Assembly (NCBI RefSeq): GCF_014712225.1
Contig: NZ_JACXBW010000003.1
Span: 124,001 to 188,000 of the forward strand
Source: Pseudarthrobacter sulfonivorans
Lineage (GTDB): Bacteria > Actinomycetota > Actinomycetes > Actinomycetales > Micrococcaceae
Direction: 5' to 3'
DNA: 64,000 nucleotides
The translations under genes were made by a program, and so were the position numbers. The notes beneath the pieces were generated by a model that had not been told where the DNA came from, searched no databases, and worked only from the letters and a program-made list of their open reading frames with translations. This document shows positions 1 through 9,238 of this stretch, piece by piece; positions within the stretch are counted from its first letter, which is position 1; each line of letters begins with the position of its first letter.

Positions 1-48
1 GAAGGCCAATGGTGCCAACGACGACCCGATCAGGCCAAGCAAACTCAT
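1..48 (-). CDS. Partial CDS start (runs off left edge), unknown protein
   Basis: An ATG on the minus strand at 48-46 opens a frame that stays open to the left edge (16 codons, beginning MSLLGLIGSS). The start is hydrophobic, as in a membrane or exported protein. Nothing beyond that can be said from 16 residues. The direct repeat TAGGCATATGAGC at 58-70 and 75-87 lies between this start and the next gene. Confidence 0.3.
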   Translation of the reverse strand, partial: MSLLGLIGSSLAPLAF

Positions 49-88
49 GAACACGTGTAGGCATATGAGCATTTTAGGCATATGAGCT

Positions 89-781
89 TCATGGCGCCCC
101 CTGCCCTGCACCGCCGCCCACCGGCGCGTCGCCAGAGTTGAGGCCGTTCGACAGCCATGACAGATCCCCCGCGTCGGTGTTTGTCGCGTAGACGCCCGGC
201 CGACCAGCGCCGTAGTGCACGATCGATACGGAGGCAGGGCCCACGTTAATACGCTGGAACAGGTCGAGGTGCATGCCGAGCGCGTCGGCGAGGATTGACT
301 TGATGATGTCACCGTGACTCACCGCCACCCACACGGCCCGCGTCCCGTACTCGGCTTCAAAGGCTGCATCGTGGCGTCGAATCGCTGCCACCGACCGAGC
401 CTGCATCGCGGCCATGGATTCACCGCCGGGAAAGATGACGGCGGACGGCTGCGATTGCACGGCCGACCACAGATCTTCGGTTGCGAGATCACTGAGCGTG
501 CGGCCCTGCCACTGGCCGTAATCGCACTCGGTTAGATCGGATTCCAACGGCGCGTACGGAGTGCCAGCCTGGCGATCAAGGATGAGCTGGGCGGTCTGCT
601 GACAACGCTCGAGAGGGCTCGATACCACCCCGACGACGGGCACGGCCGCGAGCCGCTCTCCGGTCAAAGCCGCCTGCTCGCGCCCGAACTGGTCCAGGCT
701 GACACCGGCGGCGCGACCGGCCAGCAGTCCGGTGGCATTGGCTGTGGTGCGGCCGTGCCGCACGAGAATAACTGTCGCCAT
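89..781 (-). CDS. Histidine phosphatase family protein (MSMEG_4193-type phosphomutase)
   Basis: 230 residues. The N-terminus carries the family signature VRHGRT (catalytic His near residue 9), followed by the conserved SSPLERCQQTA segment and a late SHGDIIK motif that supplies the second catalytic His. This order is typical of the phosphoglycerate-mutase-like histidine phosphatases, specifically the actinobacterial MSMEG_4193 subfamily, cytosolic enzymes that remove phosphate from small metabolites by a phosphohistidine intermediate. The C-terminus ends in a Gly/Ala-rich tail. Substrate is unknown. It is a single gene, divergent from the zinc-finger/flavoprotein pair to its right. Confidence 0.85.
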   Translation of the reverse strand: MATVILVRHGRTTANATGLLAGRAAGVSLDQFGREQAALTGERLAAVPVVGVVSSPLERCQQTAQLILDRQAGTPYAPLESDLTECDYGQWQGRTLSDLATEDLWSAVQSQPSAVIFPGGESMAAMQARSVAAIRRHDAAFEAEYGTRAVWVAVSHGDIIKSILADALGMHLDLFQRINVGPASVSIVHYGAGRPGVYATNTDAGDLSWLSNGLNSGDAPVGGGAGQGAP

Positions 782-912
782 CCACCCAGCCTAACCATCC
801 GCTCGACCGCTGTTTACCCACACTTTGGAAATTTGCTGTTGCCGGGAACCAGGCACGCCGTTCATCCTTCACCGAATCCCGGCGTCAGTACGGTTGGTTG
901 TCTGCATCCGCG

Positions 913-1275
913 TTACCGGTGCAAGTGCTCCCGCCAGTCTGCCGGTACCTTGCCTGCCGGTGCAGGTGCCGGCTGCTCGAAGGGTCTGGACTGGGGATCC
1001 GGAAGGCGCGGGCCGCGGAAGAACTTCTTCGTGGTGTGCACGTAGAACCAGTTCTCCCCAGGTTCAAAGGACCTCATGACGGGGTGACCGACGGTCCGCG
1101 CGTGGGCACTGGCATGCTGTGAGGGTGATGAATCGCAGCAGCCGATGTGGCCGCATTGGGCGGAGCGGCGAAGATGCAGCCACCATCCTGGACCGTCACC
1201 GCCGAGGCAATCCAGACACCCTGTTCCACTGGGTGTGGCGATGAGGCTGATTCCCGGAATGGGGCGGTCCTCCAT
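913..1275 (-). CDS. UBP-type zinc finger domain protein
   Basis: 120 residues with a Cys/His-rich core: C20, C23, C41, H43, C46, H54, H58 and H64, then a WFYVHTTKKFF stretch. This pattern matches the ZnF_UBP domain, here as a stand-alone bacterial protein. The ATG at 1275 is preceded by GGAGG with good spacing, which decided the start. In eukaryotes the domain binds free ubiquitin C-termini; its bacterial role is not established. It is transcribed divergently from the FAD oxidoreductase at 1478, a pairing I recall from other Arthrobacter-type genomes, so a functional link is plausible but inferred. Confidence 0.75.
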   Translation of the reverse strand: MEDRPIPGISLIATPSGTGCLDCLGGDGPGWWLHLRRSAQCGHIGCCDSSPSQHASAHARTVGHPVMRSFEPGENWFYVHTTKKFFRGPRLPDPQSRPFEQPAPAPAGKVPADWREHLHR

Positions 1276-1477
1276 GGGTCCTCCATTTTCATCGCTCAGG
1301 TTCTGCTCAGCTCATCCCGTTCGCCCGCCGTCGGGAGCTATTCTGGCAGAATCTCCGCGCCCTTGGAATGAAAAGGGTCGAAGGCGGCAGCAGAGCCTCC
1401 GAGCGCCCCTTGTACCCAATGTCCTAGCGCGAGTATCGTGGGCGCCACCGAACCCTTGAACCGGAAAGACGGCGGCC

Positions 1478-3238
1478 ATGGATCACTCGGTTCCGGTCAT
1501 GCTGATTGCCACCACAGACCCGGCCTCTCGGCGCATTCTTGAAGATGAGTTACGTCGACGCTACGGTGCTGATTACGAGGTGGTGGCGTGCGCCCACTAC
1601 GCCCACGGGCGGGCGGTGCTGGAGGGGCTCCGGCACTGGAATCGCGCGGTCGCCCTCATTCTAGGGTGCTACGGACCGGCTGACCGCAGTGGACTCGATT
1701 TCCTGCGGCGTGCCTATGGCTTTCACCCCGCCGCCAAACGTGGTGTTGTGGTGATATGGGGTGACTTTGCCAGCGCCCCCACTGTATTCCGGGCGATCGC
1801 GCAGGGGTACGCCGAATTGATGATCATACGTCCCGAACGAGCGCGCGACGAAGAATTCCATGGTGCAATTACCGACGCCCTCGACGACTGGCACCTGGCC
1901 CAGGGGGTCGGGTTCGAGGCGGTCCGGCTGATCGGGGAGGTAGGCGACGAACGGACTCACGCGTTACGCGACTCCTTGAGCCGAAACCACATTCCGGTAG
2001 GCTTCCACCCGGTCGGGTCCGAGACGGCGGAACGGACGCTGGAGAGCTTGGGCCTGCGCGACCCCGTGCTGCCGGTCATGGTGCTGCAGTTCACCGCATC
2101 ACCAATTGTCCTCGAGAACCCCAGCGACCTGGAGATCGCCGAAGCGATGGGGGTGACGCGACCGCCATCGGCGGACAAGATCTTCGATGTGGTGGTCGTG
2201 GGAGCCGGTCCCTCCGGTCTCGCGACCGCCGTGTATGCCTCCTCCGAGGGCCTTTCCACCATGGTGGTGGAGGGAGAGGCTGTGGGAGGCCAGGCTGGCA
2301 CCAGCTCGTTGATCCGCAACTACCCTGGCTTCTCCCGCGGTGTGAGCGGCGCCCACCTGGCCTACCGCTCATTTCAGCAGGCCTGGACTTTGGGCACGGA
2401 CTTCCTGTTCATGCGGAAGGCGATGGGGCTGGGCGTGGACGGAGCGTTGTTCGCTGTGTCGATTTCCGATGGCAGTGTCGTGCGGTGCCGCACAGTGGTG
2501 GTGGCCACCGGGGTGGACTACCGTCGCCTCGGCATACCTCAGCTGGAGGATCTGGTCGGCAGAGGCGTCTTCTACGGGGCGACAGTCTCCGAAGCGCCGT
2601 CGATGGCCGGGAGGCACGTCTGTGTGGTTGGTGGCGGCAACTCGGCCGGACAGGCGGTTCTGCACCTTGCGAAGTACGCGAAGAAGGTGACGCTGCTGGT
2701 GCGCGGACCCACCCTGTCGGCCAGTATGTCGGACTACCTCATCTCCCAACTTGAGGCCACCCGGAACGTTGCGATCAGCTGTAGCACCGTGATCGTGGGG
2801 GCCCGCGATCGGGACGGATTCCTAACCGCCGTCGAGGTCGCCGCATCCGGAGCCGCCGACGCAACCCCGAGCGAGGAGATCGAAGCGGGCGGCTTGTTCG
2901 TGCTGATCGGTTCGGTGCCGCGTACCTCCTGGCTGCCCGACACCGTAGAGCGTGACCCAGCCGGTTTTCTGCGCACGGGCGCCAGCCGCGATGTCAGTGA
3001 CGCCGGGTCCGGAAGGCCCAACAGGGTGCCATTGGCGCTGGAAACCAGCATGCCCGGCATTTTCGCGATCGGCGACGTGCGGGCCGGTTCGATCAAAAGG
3101 GTGGCTACCGCAGTCGGGGACGGCGCCACCGTGGTCTCGATGCTCCACACCTGCCTGGCCGAGAACCCCCTGCCTGCCCCGGCCCCTGGTGGTGCAGCCA
3201 CACCCGAGGAGTTGCCCGGTGACATCCGCTTCAACTGA
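1478..3238 (+). CDS. Thioredoxin-reductase-like FAD/NAD(P) oxidoreductase with N-terminal extension
   Basis: 586 residues. About 220 N-terminal residues resemble a degenerate receiver-like domain (ILGCYGPADRSGLDFLRRAY). They precede a thioredoxin-reductase-like module with the FAD-binding VVVVGAGPSGLATAVYA motif, the GGQAG segment, an NAD(P)-binding VCVVGGGNSAGQAV motif and a C-terminal FAIGDVRAGSIKRVATAVG signature. Where thioredoxin reductase carries its CxxC active site this protein reads GVFYGATVSEA, so the redox disulphide is absent and it probably does not reduce thioredoxin. Its stop codon overlaps the start of the next membrane gene, so the two are likely co-translated. Confidence 0.85.
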   Translation: MDHSVPVMLIATTDPASRRILEDELRRRYGADYEVVACAHYAHGRAVLEGLRHWNRAVALILGCYGPADRSGLDFLRRAYGFHPAAKRGVVVIWGDFASAPTVFRAIAQGYAELMIIRPERARDEEFHGAITDALDDWHLAQGVGFEAVRLIGEVGDERTHALRDSLSRNHIPVGFHPVGSETAERTLESLGLRDPVLPVMVLQFTASPIVLENPSDLEIAEAMGVTRPPSADKIFDVVVVGAGPSGLATAVYASSEGLSTMVVEGEAVGGQAGTSSLIRNYPGFSRGVSGAHLAYRSFQQAWTLGTDFLFMRKAMGLGVDGALFAVSISDGSVVRCRTVVVATGVDYRRLGIPQLEDLVGRGVFYGATVSEAPSMAGRHVCVVGGGNSAGQAVLHLAKYAKKVTLLVRGPTLSASMSDYLISQLEATRNVAISCSTVIVGARDRDGFLTAVEVAASGAADATPSEEIEAGGLFVLIGSVPRTSWLPDTVERDPAGFLRTGASRDVSDAGSGRPNRVPLALETSMPGIFAIGDVRAGSIKRVATAVGDGATVVSMLHTCLAENPLPAPAPGGAATPEELPGDIRFN

Positions 3239-4088
3239 GGTCACGCCGTTGATTCCGCCGATGCGGTGGCTGCTCTACGTCGCTGCATTCCTCGTGTTTC
3301 TTGCCGGGCTCGTGCTGTTCGTGTTTCCGCTCCGCACTGGGGAATGGTTCGCGTGGACAGTCAATCCGCCCATGACCGCGGTCTTCCTCGGGGCGGCATA
3401 CTGGGCGGCCGCCGGCCTGGAGGTGACGGGCGCCCGCTCAGTGACTTGGGAGTCAGCGAGGCTGGCAGTCTGGCCCGTGTTCGTCTTCACAACATTGACC
3501 TTCGGAGTCACCCTGCTTCATCTCGATCGCTTCCACCTGTCGAAAGACAGTGCCCCACTTGCCCAAGTAGCCACCTGGGCGTGGCTGGCAATCTATGCCA
3601 TCGTGCCCGTGGCGATGCTCGTCATCAGCTGGAGGCAGATCCGGTCACGGCGTCCTGCCCCAAAGTCCGTAGCGGCGGGACGGCCAGTGCTACCCCCTGC
3701 GCTCAGGCTGCTCCTGGCGGGAATCGCCGGGGTACTGCTGTTATATGGCGTGGCGCTCCTGGCAGTACCCATTCCGGCCGCGACGTGGTGGCCGTGGCCA
3801 CTGTCCGAGCTCACAGCGAGGGCGATAGGAGCGTGGCTGGTCGGTCTTGGCTGGGCGGCCGCGCAGGGCCAGTTGAGCGGCAACCTCCGCACCGTCCGCC
3901 CCGTGGCGCTAACCTCCGTTGCCTTCGTCATTCTGCAGGCGCTTGCCCTGCTGCGGTATGGCGGCGCCCTGACATGGCCGAGCGCACCGGCTATCGGCTT
4001 CGCAACCGTACTACTTGCCATTGGAGTGGCCGGCGGATGGGCACTCGCACTATCCCGGTCGCCGGTAGCCCGGGAGGGACTTGGGTGA
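3219..4088 (+). CDS. Multi-pass integral membrane protein, unknown function
   Basis: 289 residues with roughly eight hydrophobic segments in small paired hairpins and a short cytoplasmic RRPAPK loop near the middle. The start was set at GTG 3219 because GAGGAG lies at 3206-3211 with seven-base spacing; this start overlaps the preceding flavoprotein by 20 bases, suggesting translational coupling. The same frame is open further upstream, but that part overlaps the flavoprotein and has no good ribosome site. I recognise no named family. The neighbour suggests a membrane partner for the flavoprotein. Confidence 0.7.
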   Translation: MTSASTEVTPLIPPMRWLLYVAAFLVFLAGLVLFVFPLRTGEWFAWTVNPPMTAVFLGAAYWAAAGLEVTGARSVTWESARLAVWPVFVFTTLTFGVTLLHLDRFHLSKDSAPLAQVATWAWLAIYAIVPVAMLVISWRQIRSRRPAPKSVAAGRPVLPPALRLLLAGIAGVLLLYGVALLAVPIPAATWWPWPLSELTARAIGAWLVGLGWAAAQGQLSGNLRTVRPVALTSVAFVILQALALLRYGGALTWPSAPAIGFATVLLAIGVAGGWALALSRSPVAREGLG

Positions 4089-4892
4089 ACGGCCTTCCGA
4101 GCCCCCCGCGAGGGCGGCAGCACCGCCGTCGGCCGCTACCAGGTTGCGGCGCGTGGGACTGACGGTGGGAACAGCGCTTCGACGGTAGATTTCCGACGGC
4201 GGTCCCTCCGCAGCCCACGAGCAACGACAAGGCAGGCAGCTACATCCGGGCAGCGATGTTGGGGGCCTGCTTCGGTTCATTCAGGAGCCGGGACAGGCAC
4301 TTCTTCGGTGAAGCACAGGAGACCTATAAGCAACTGGCCAAAATCCTGGCCGTTCGAACCAGTGACCTCGCGCTTCCTCGCGGCCGTCAGTACATGTGGC
4401 CCATATCCGAGGAGGGCATCAGCTTCTGGTACCCGAACAAGATCGGCGAGGGGCGGATGACCTCCATGGTGGCCTGGAGCCGGATCATGTCGAACCGGCG
4501 AGCCTGCATGCGGTTGGAGACAAATTTCAGTACGCCTATTCAACAGACGCGACCCAAGTTGGGTCGCCGGTGTCGGCCGGAACGGCTTGGCGATCTGCGC
4601 CACTGTCCCGGCCGCCGGCTTCGTGATCCTCACGCCCTGAAAACGCAGCGGACTATTGCGAACCAGGGGCCAGAAAAAGGCCGCACGAAGGTGTCCGGTC
4701 AGTGCGGACACGGACGGCCCGCCGCAGGAGCTTTGCACTTGTAGATGGCGATCTGTCCAACCGCTTGGCGCCGGATTCCTTTGATTTTGAGAGGGGACGA
4801 AGGAATCCAGTTATGTCTTCTGCGGCGGCGGCGCGAAGGCGATGATTGGATTATCGACCCTCAGCCGGCACCAGATTCGATTGGAGAAGACC
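4089..4892. other. About 800 bp without a recognisable gene
   Basis: Several frames stay open on both strands (for example 4256-4744 plus and 4277-4738 minus), but none gives a protein I recognise. The most protein-like plus-strand stretch lies around 4390-4570. A modest hairpin with GTGTCCG/CGGACAC arms lies at about 4692-4712. This may be an eroded gene or non-coding DNA. Confidence 0.4.
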
Positions 4893-5060
4893 ATGCTAAA
4901 GGCCTTGCTGTGCAAGCTGAACATTCAGCACGATTGGCATGTCGAACACGCGGAGGATGGCGCCCTATATAAGCGCTGCAAACGTTGCGGCAAAGACGAC
5001 GACAGCGGAGGCGGGGGGACCGGTACCTTTGGTGCTTGGGCCGGTCCGGCTGGTGGCTAA
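4893..5060 (+). CDS. Small CxxC-containing hypothetical protein
   Basis: 55 residues starting MLKALLCKLNIQHDWH and containing a CKRCGK motif (CxxC) followed by an acidic then Gly-rich tail. ATG 4893 has GGAGA at 4883-4887, a better start than the in-frame upstream ATG at 4842. The Cys/His pattern (C, H, CxxC) suggests a tiny zinc-ribbon-like protein. Short proteins of this type occur singly in actinobacteria; no function is known to me. Confidence 0.6.
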   Translation: MLKALLCKLNIQHDWHVEHAEDGALYKRCKRCGKDDDSGGGGTGTFGAWAGPAGG

Positions 5061-5200
5061 GCGGGCCTCCTTAGTGTTGTAGGCAGATCCGGATGGCGTA
5101 GAGCGCGACTACTGACCGGTAGGTGAGGGCTAGCTGTCATCCCGTCCTCCGCCGTGGAGGGTGCTGACCCCAACCGCCGCACCCTTTGAATGCGAGGACC

Positions 5201-5649
5201 ATGAACCGTTCAATCATGCTCCGCCTAGCCCCGGGCGCGATCTTCACCGCTGCCCTCACTGGAACAATTGCCGCCCCTGTCCAGCAGCCCCGGCCGCCAA
5301 AATCGTGAACCTGAAAGTCCCCATCACCGGCACAATCGCCTCCGACGCCGGGCCTCTCACCGTCAAAGGCACCATCCACCTCGTCATCCACCCGTTGGAT
5401 CCGATCCAGCCCCAGGACCCGGTCCGGGTGCAGGCCAACCTCATCCAGGTCAGCGCGTCCAACACGGCCGTCAGCTGCAACGGACCGGCGCCCAGAAGTT
5501 CACCCTGGCCACCACAAACCACACCGTTCATCGGGTTCTACCCGACGGACCCCAACTACCCCGGCGACCCGATCCGGCCTGATGCGTGCCGGACGCTCGG
5601 CGGGCTGTCGGTGGACTTCCAGCTGAACGTCAACGACCAGGCATCGTAA
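5201..5649 (+). pseudogene. Frameshifted secreted protein gene
   Basis: A signal peptide beginning MNRSIMLRLAPGA is encoded from ATG 5201 (or 5216), but that frame stops at 5306-5308. The mature part continues in another frame from about 5295, with segments such as KIVNLKVPITGTIASDAG and a C-terminal GLSVDFQLNVNDQAS ending at 5649. A short stretch near 5480-5520 reads more like protein in the third frame (TGAQKFTLATTNHT). At least one and probably three indels therefore separate this copy from a single ORF, unless they are sequencing errors. The intact protein would be a small exported beta-rich protein of unknown role. Confidence 0.6.
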
Positions 5650-5747
5650 CCGGTGCCACTGCCGTCGCCCTCGATCCCGAGTAACGGGCCCTCACGGAGG
5701 CTCGCAGGGGCATTCCGGTCCAAGCAGCTCAGACGCCATGCCACTGC

Positions 5748-6344
5748 TCAGTCCAGGACGTCCGCCATGTGATCGAGAACCAGATAGTCGCCGGACGCAG
5801 GCTGGAAGCCGAACCGTTCCCAGTAGCGGCGCAGGGCAGCCCTTGCCGCCTCGTGCTCAGGGGTGCCCTCCTCGGGGTCGCCGTCGGCAAGGATCGGGGA
5901 GGCCTGCAGGATGACGGTGACAGCGGAGCGGCCGACGGTGCAGAGAATCGCTTTCAGGATGGCGTGGCCGAGCCTGTTCCCGCGGAACTTCGGTTCGATC
6001 CACAGTGAGGAGACAATCAGCAGGTCACCGCCCAACGCCATGTCCTCGATAAGGTCCGGACGTTTGAGGCTCAGCATCTCCCCGACGTTGGCCAGCTCCT
6101 GGTCCACAGCATCCAGGGTGAGGAACAGGTCGATAATGCCAGCATCCGGGACCAGGTACAGGCGGGCGTCCCCGACAGTGACTTCAGCACCGTCCCCGCC
6201 GTCGTCTTCCTCATCCCAGACGGTTCCCTTGACCGTGACGGTCCAGGAGACCGGGTAGCCCTCGGGATCGTGGCGCGCCCCGGGAACACCGCGGAACTGG
6301 CAGCTGTAATCGAAGGTCAGATACTCGGGCACCAGATCGGCCAT
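5748..6344 (-). CDS. GNAT-like acetyltransferase-related protein
   Basis: 198 residues. The C-terminal half carries a GNAT-like core: SSLWIEPKFRGNRLGHAILK corresponds to beta-4 and the acetyl-CoA-binding R/Q-x-x-G-x-G/A loop, and RRYWERFGFQPA is the usual late GNAT motif. The N-terminal 90 residues are acidic and have no family I recognise. ATG 6344 is supported by AAGGAG five bases upstream. Substrate unknown. It is a single-gene unit, convergent with the preceding frameshifted gene. Confidence 0.65.
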   Translation of the reverse strand: MADLVPEYLTFDYSCQFRGVPGARHDPEGYPVSWTVTVKGTVWDEEDDGGDGAEVTVGDARLYLVPDAGIIDLFLTLDAVDQELANVGEMLSLKRPDLIEDMALGGDLLIVSSLWIEPKFRGNRLGHAILKAILCTVGRSAVTVILQASPILADGDPEEGTPEHEAARAALRRYWERFGFQPASGDYLVLDHMADVLD

Positions 6345-6475
6345 GGAACTCCTTCGAGGGAACTTTACGAGGCTGTCGATGGCCCCGTGTGCAGTCTACG
6401 GTCGTCGCCGACCTCTTGAGCCCCCGGTCCGCATAGATTGCGCCGCGTCTCGTTGAAACCCTCGGGGGAGTGGAG

Positions 6476-7828
6476 TTACGGGGCCGGTGGGCTTGCCGTT
6501 CGCACTGCCCAGACCACATCCAGAATCCCCCGAGCGGCCGCGGCCGCGTCCTCCGGGTCATCGATCAATGACATGTGGGTGGATCCGTCAATGATTCGGT
6601 GCAGACTGTTGGTTGAGAGTGAGGCAAGGGCTTCCTGGGAAGCGGCCCAGCCGGGCTGGCTGCCGGTGCCTGCTGTTAGGACGACCAGCGGCTTATCGGT
6701 GAAGTTCCTCAACTCTGCTGCTTGCTGCGCAGAGGAGCCCGCACTGATGTACTCGTCCACTGTGCTCTTGAGGTGCCCGGGTGTCACGCCGAGCAGCCAG
6801 GCCAGGCCGAGACGCCCCGCGGCCGAGACCAGTGCGGAGGCACGCTCCATCGTGTCTTCGGAGTCCGCATTAGTGCCGCGCGCTGATTCCGGGTCCGATG
6901 CTGGTGCGGTTGAGTCCAGCAGGACCAACCCGGCCACGTCTTCGGGATAGCGGGCAGCGAAAGTGAGTGCGTAGAGGCCGCCGAACGAATGCCCTGCCAG
7001 CACATACGGCCCCGGCACATTCGCGCGCCGCAGCAGTGTGTGGAGGTCGGCCGCCGTCTGCGCGCCGTCCTGCACCCTGTTTGCCGGGTCGCTCCACCCA
7101 CGGCCTGCCCGGTCGTAGACACAAACCCGGGTGTCGCGGGCAACGGCCGGTGCTATCCATGCGAGATCAGAGGACATCAGGCCGGCGCCCGGTTCCAGCA
7201 CGACGGTGGGGCTGCCCGAGCCGGTGCAGTCCAGGTACAGGCGGTGCCCGCCGACGTCGACCAACTGACCCTGCACCGGGGAGGCCTCCGCGTCCGGCGT
7301 TTTGCGCACGGTTTCGAAGCCGCCGCCCAATGAAGCCAGGACGAGCAGCGCGATCACCGGGTACAGGAGGACGCGACCGCTCCGGCTACGTAGCAGCCGC
7401 CTGGTCCGGGCAATCATCCAGACCGCTAACACCAGCAATGCGGGCGGCCACAACCAGGCGAGCACTTCCTGGGTTGGGGAGCCGAACACCACCAGAAGGA
7501 ATCCGCCCAATCCCATAAAAAGCGCAGGAGCCGCGGCCCACTTTTGTGGCTGATCGGTGAACCGGACCGACAGCGCAGCCAGCATGGCCCATCCCAGGCC
7601 AAGTCCCAGCAGGATGCCGCCGGTCACGCCGCTTTCGGTGGCCGGAATGAACGGGGCGAAGGCCAGCGATAGTGCAGCCAGGACGCCCGTAACCAACGAG
7701 CCTGCCACAATCCAACCCATGCGCCCCCTCTGTGAAGGACCAGCACTGCGCGGACGGTTCCGGCCCGTGGATGTGGTGCTCACGGGGGTGACAGCGGTCG
7801 TCTTCTGCCCTGCCGAAAAGATTGTCAT
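6476..7828 (-). CDS. Membrane-anchored alpha/beta hydrolase
   Basis: About 450 residues from ATG 7828; a TTG at 7870 in the same frame is an alternative start. Four or five N-terminal membrane segments (roughly residues 35-190) are followed by an alpha/beta hydrolase domain. The oxyanion strand begins YLDCTGSGSPTVVLEPGAG, the nucleophile elbow is AGHSFGG, and the late DGSTHMS segment supplies the catalytic His. The hydrolase domain is probably outside the membrane. Such proteins are annotated as alpha/beta fold hydrolases or lysophospholipase-like; the substrate cannot be told. It is divergent from the GlxA-family regulator at 7930. Confidence 0.8.
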   Translation of the reverse strand: MTIFSAGQKTTAVTPVSTTSTGRNRPRSAGPSQRGRMGWIVAGSLVTGVLAALSLAFAPFIPATESGVTGGILLGLGLGWAMLAALSVRFTDQPQKWAAAPALFMGLGGFLLVVFGSPTQEVLAWLWPPALLVLAVWMIARTRRLLRSRSGRVLLYPVIALLVLASLGGGFETVRKTPDAEASPVQGQLVDVGGHRLYLDCTGSGSPTVVLEPGAGLMSSDLAWIAPAVARDTRVCVYDRAGRGWSDPANRVQDGAQTAADLHTLLRRANVPGPYVLAGHSFGGLYALTFAARYPEDVAGLVLLDSTAPASDPESARGTNADSEDTMERASALVSAAGRLGLAWLLGVTPGHLKSTVDEYISAGSSAQQAAELRNFTDKPLVVLTAGTGSQPGWAASQEALASLSTNSLHRIIDGSTHMSLIDDPEDAAAAARGILDVVWAVRTASPPAP

Positions 7829-7929
7829 ACGCCAATGCTGCCAGTTACCGGGAGCGGAAATGCGTGGCAAAAATTCCCTGCATGGAAAGGATTCTGCCCA
7901 GTTCGTGCCTTCGTGAGTACAGTGGCCCT

Positions 7930-8883
7930 ATGCACCGAGTCGTCGCACTGGCACTGCCGGATGTGGTCGCTTTCGACCTTGCCATTCCAGCGCAGGTTTT
8001 CGGCCACGAGGATGAGCGGCGACGGTACTCCTTTCGGGTCTGCGCAGCCCAGCCCGGCTTGGTGCCGACAACGTCCGGGTTCTCCATCCAGGCGACAAAT
8101 GGCTTGGACGCCCTTCTGTCTGCGGATACGGTCGTGGTGCCCGGCTACGCACCGCTCAACGACCCGCCCGCCGAAGTCTGCGAGGCCCTCCGCCAGGCAT
8201 CGGGCAACGGCGCCCGCGTCGTGTCCGTGTGCACAGGCGCCTTCGCTCTCGCTGCTGCAGGTCTCCTGGACGGCAAACGGGCAACCACCCACTGGAGAAA
8301 CGCCGAACGCCTTCAAACCCTGTACCCGGGCGTCACCGTCGACGCAGACGTCCTGTACATAGACCAAGGCAGCGTCAGCACCAGCGCGGGGGTCGCGGCA
8401 GGCATAGACCTGTGTCTGCACCTGGTCCGGAAGGACTATGGAACCGAGGCAGCCAACAGAATTGCCCGGAGAATGGTCGTGGCCCCGCACCGGGAAGGGG
8501 GCCAAATCCAGTTCATGGAACGTGCAGTCGCCGCGCCCCTGGCCCTGTTCGCAGACACCTGCGCCTGGGCCAGGCAGAACCTAGCTGAACCGCTCACCGT
8601 CGACGACATGGCCACCCATGCGGGCTGGGCCGCCAGGAGCTTCGCCCGGAAATTCGCGGCCGAAGCAGGAATGACACCTCTGAGCTGGCTGAACGATCAA
8701 CGCCTGGCCGAAGCATGCCGACTACTGGAAACCACCGACCTGACGGTGCACGCGGTTGCTTCACGGACCGGTCTGGGAACAACAGCCAATTTCCGGCTCC
8801 ACTTCACCCGGAAGCTCAACACAACACCTTCAAGCTACCGCCGCCTCTACCAGGGCAGGAACCGAAAAGCTGCGCCTGCCTAG
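7930..8883 (+). CDS. GlxA family AraC-type transcriptional regulator
   Basis: 317 residues from ATG 7930. An N-terminal DJ-1/PfpI-like domain (about 1-190) contains the conserved VVSVCTGAFALAAAG elbow with its Cys and the TTHWRNAE segment. A C-terminal AraC DNA-binding domain (about 215-310) has the two helix-turn-helix units, the second ending in GLGTTANFRLHFTRKLNTTP. This is the GlxA/FtrA class of regulators, which sense small ligands. Its position divergent from the membrane hydrolase suggests it may control that gene. Confidence 0.9.
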   Translation: MHRVVALALPDVVAFDLAIPAQVFGHEDERRRYSFRVCAAQPGLVPTTSGFSIQATNGLDALLSADTVVVPGYAPLNDPPAEVCEALRQASGNGARVVSVCTGAFALAAAGLLDGKRATTHWRNAERLQTLYPGVTVDADVLYIDQGSVSTSAGVAAGIDLCLHLVRKDYGTEAANRIARRMVVAPHREGGQIQFMERAVAAPLALFADTCAWARQNLAEPLTVDDMATHAGWAARSFARKFAAEAGMTPLSWLNDQRLAEACRLLETTDLTVHAVASRTGLGTTANFRLHFTRKLNTTPSSYRRLYQGRNRKAAPA

Positions 8884-9238
8884 ATCTTCCCGGCGTGCCA
8901 GACCCAGCCCCGGCCGGCGGCGGTCCTGTTCCTGGACACCCGGCCCGTGCACGCCATAGTCATCACGGCCTACTGCGCCGCTCACCGGTTCGTTGCAGGA
9001 CCTGAGCGCCCGGCGCGCAGCGGAATCCCCGTTCTGGCGTGCAAGCTCCGCCTCCAAGAAATCCTCGACCCACGCCAGAGAGTCATCACGATCGCTTGAG
9101 CACCAGTACATTCCGACCTGGTGTTTGCATCAGAAGATCGTCATTTAGGTTCCGCCAAGCGGCGGAATACGTTGACGTGGACAGACGGGGCCCTCATGCT
9201 GGGTACCTGATTGCTTAGAGCCGAGATGGGGCCCGACC
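8884..9238. other. 355-bp intergenic stretch, possible gene remnant
   Basis: A plus-strand frame continues after the GlxA stop and reads protein-like (for example AVLFLDTRPVHAIVITAYCA), ending near 9097. The minus strand has a 93-codon frame (8830-9111, beginning MYWCSSDRDDSLAWVEDFL). Neither is a family I recognise and the plus frame has no start of its own. The last 100 bases are AT-richer and probably hold the promoter of the secreted protein at 9239. Confidence 0.3.

Noticed and set aside
2952..3218. Long N-terminal extension of the membrane protein gene
   Set aside because: Overlaps the flavoprotein in another frame and has shadow composition; GTG 3219 has a good ribosome site.
4340..4390. 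tRNA T-arm-like GTTCGAACC
   Set aside because: The motif at about 4352 is not followed or preceded by acceptor or anticodon stems on either strand.
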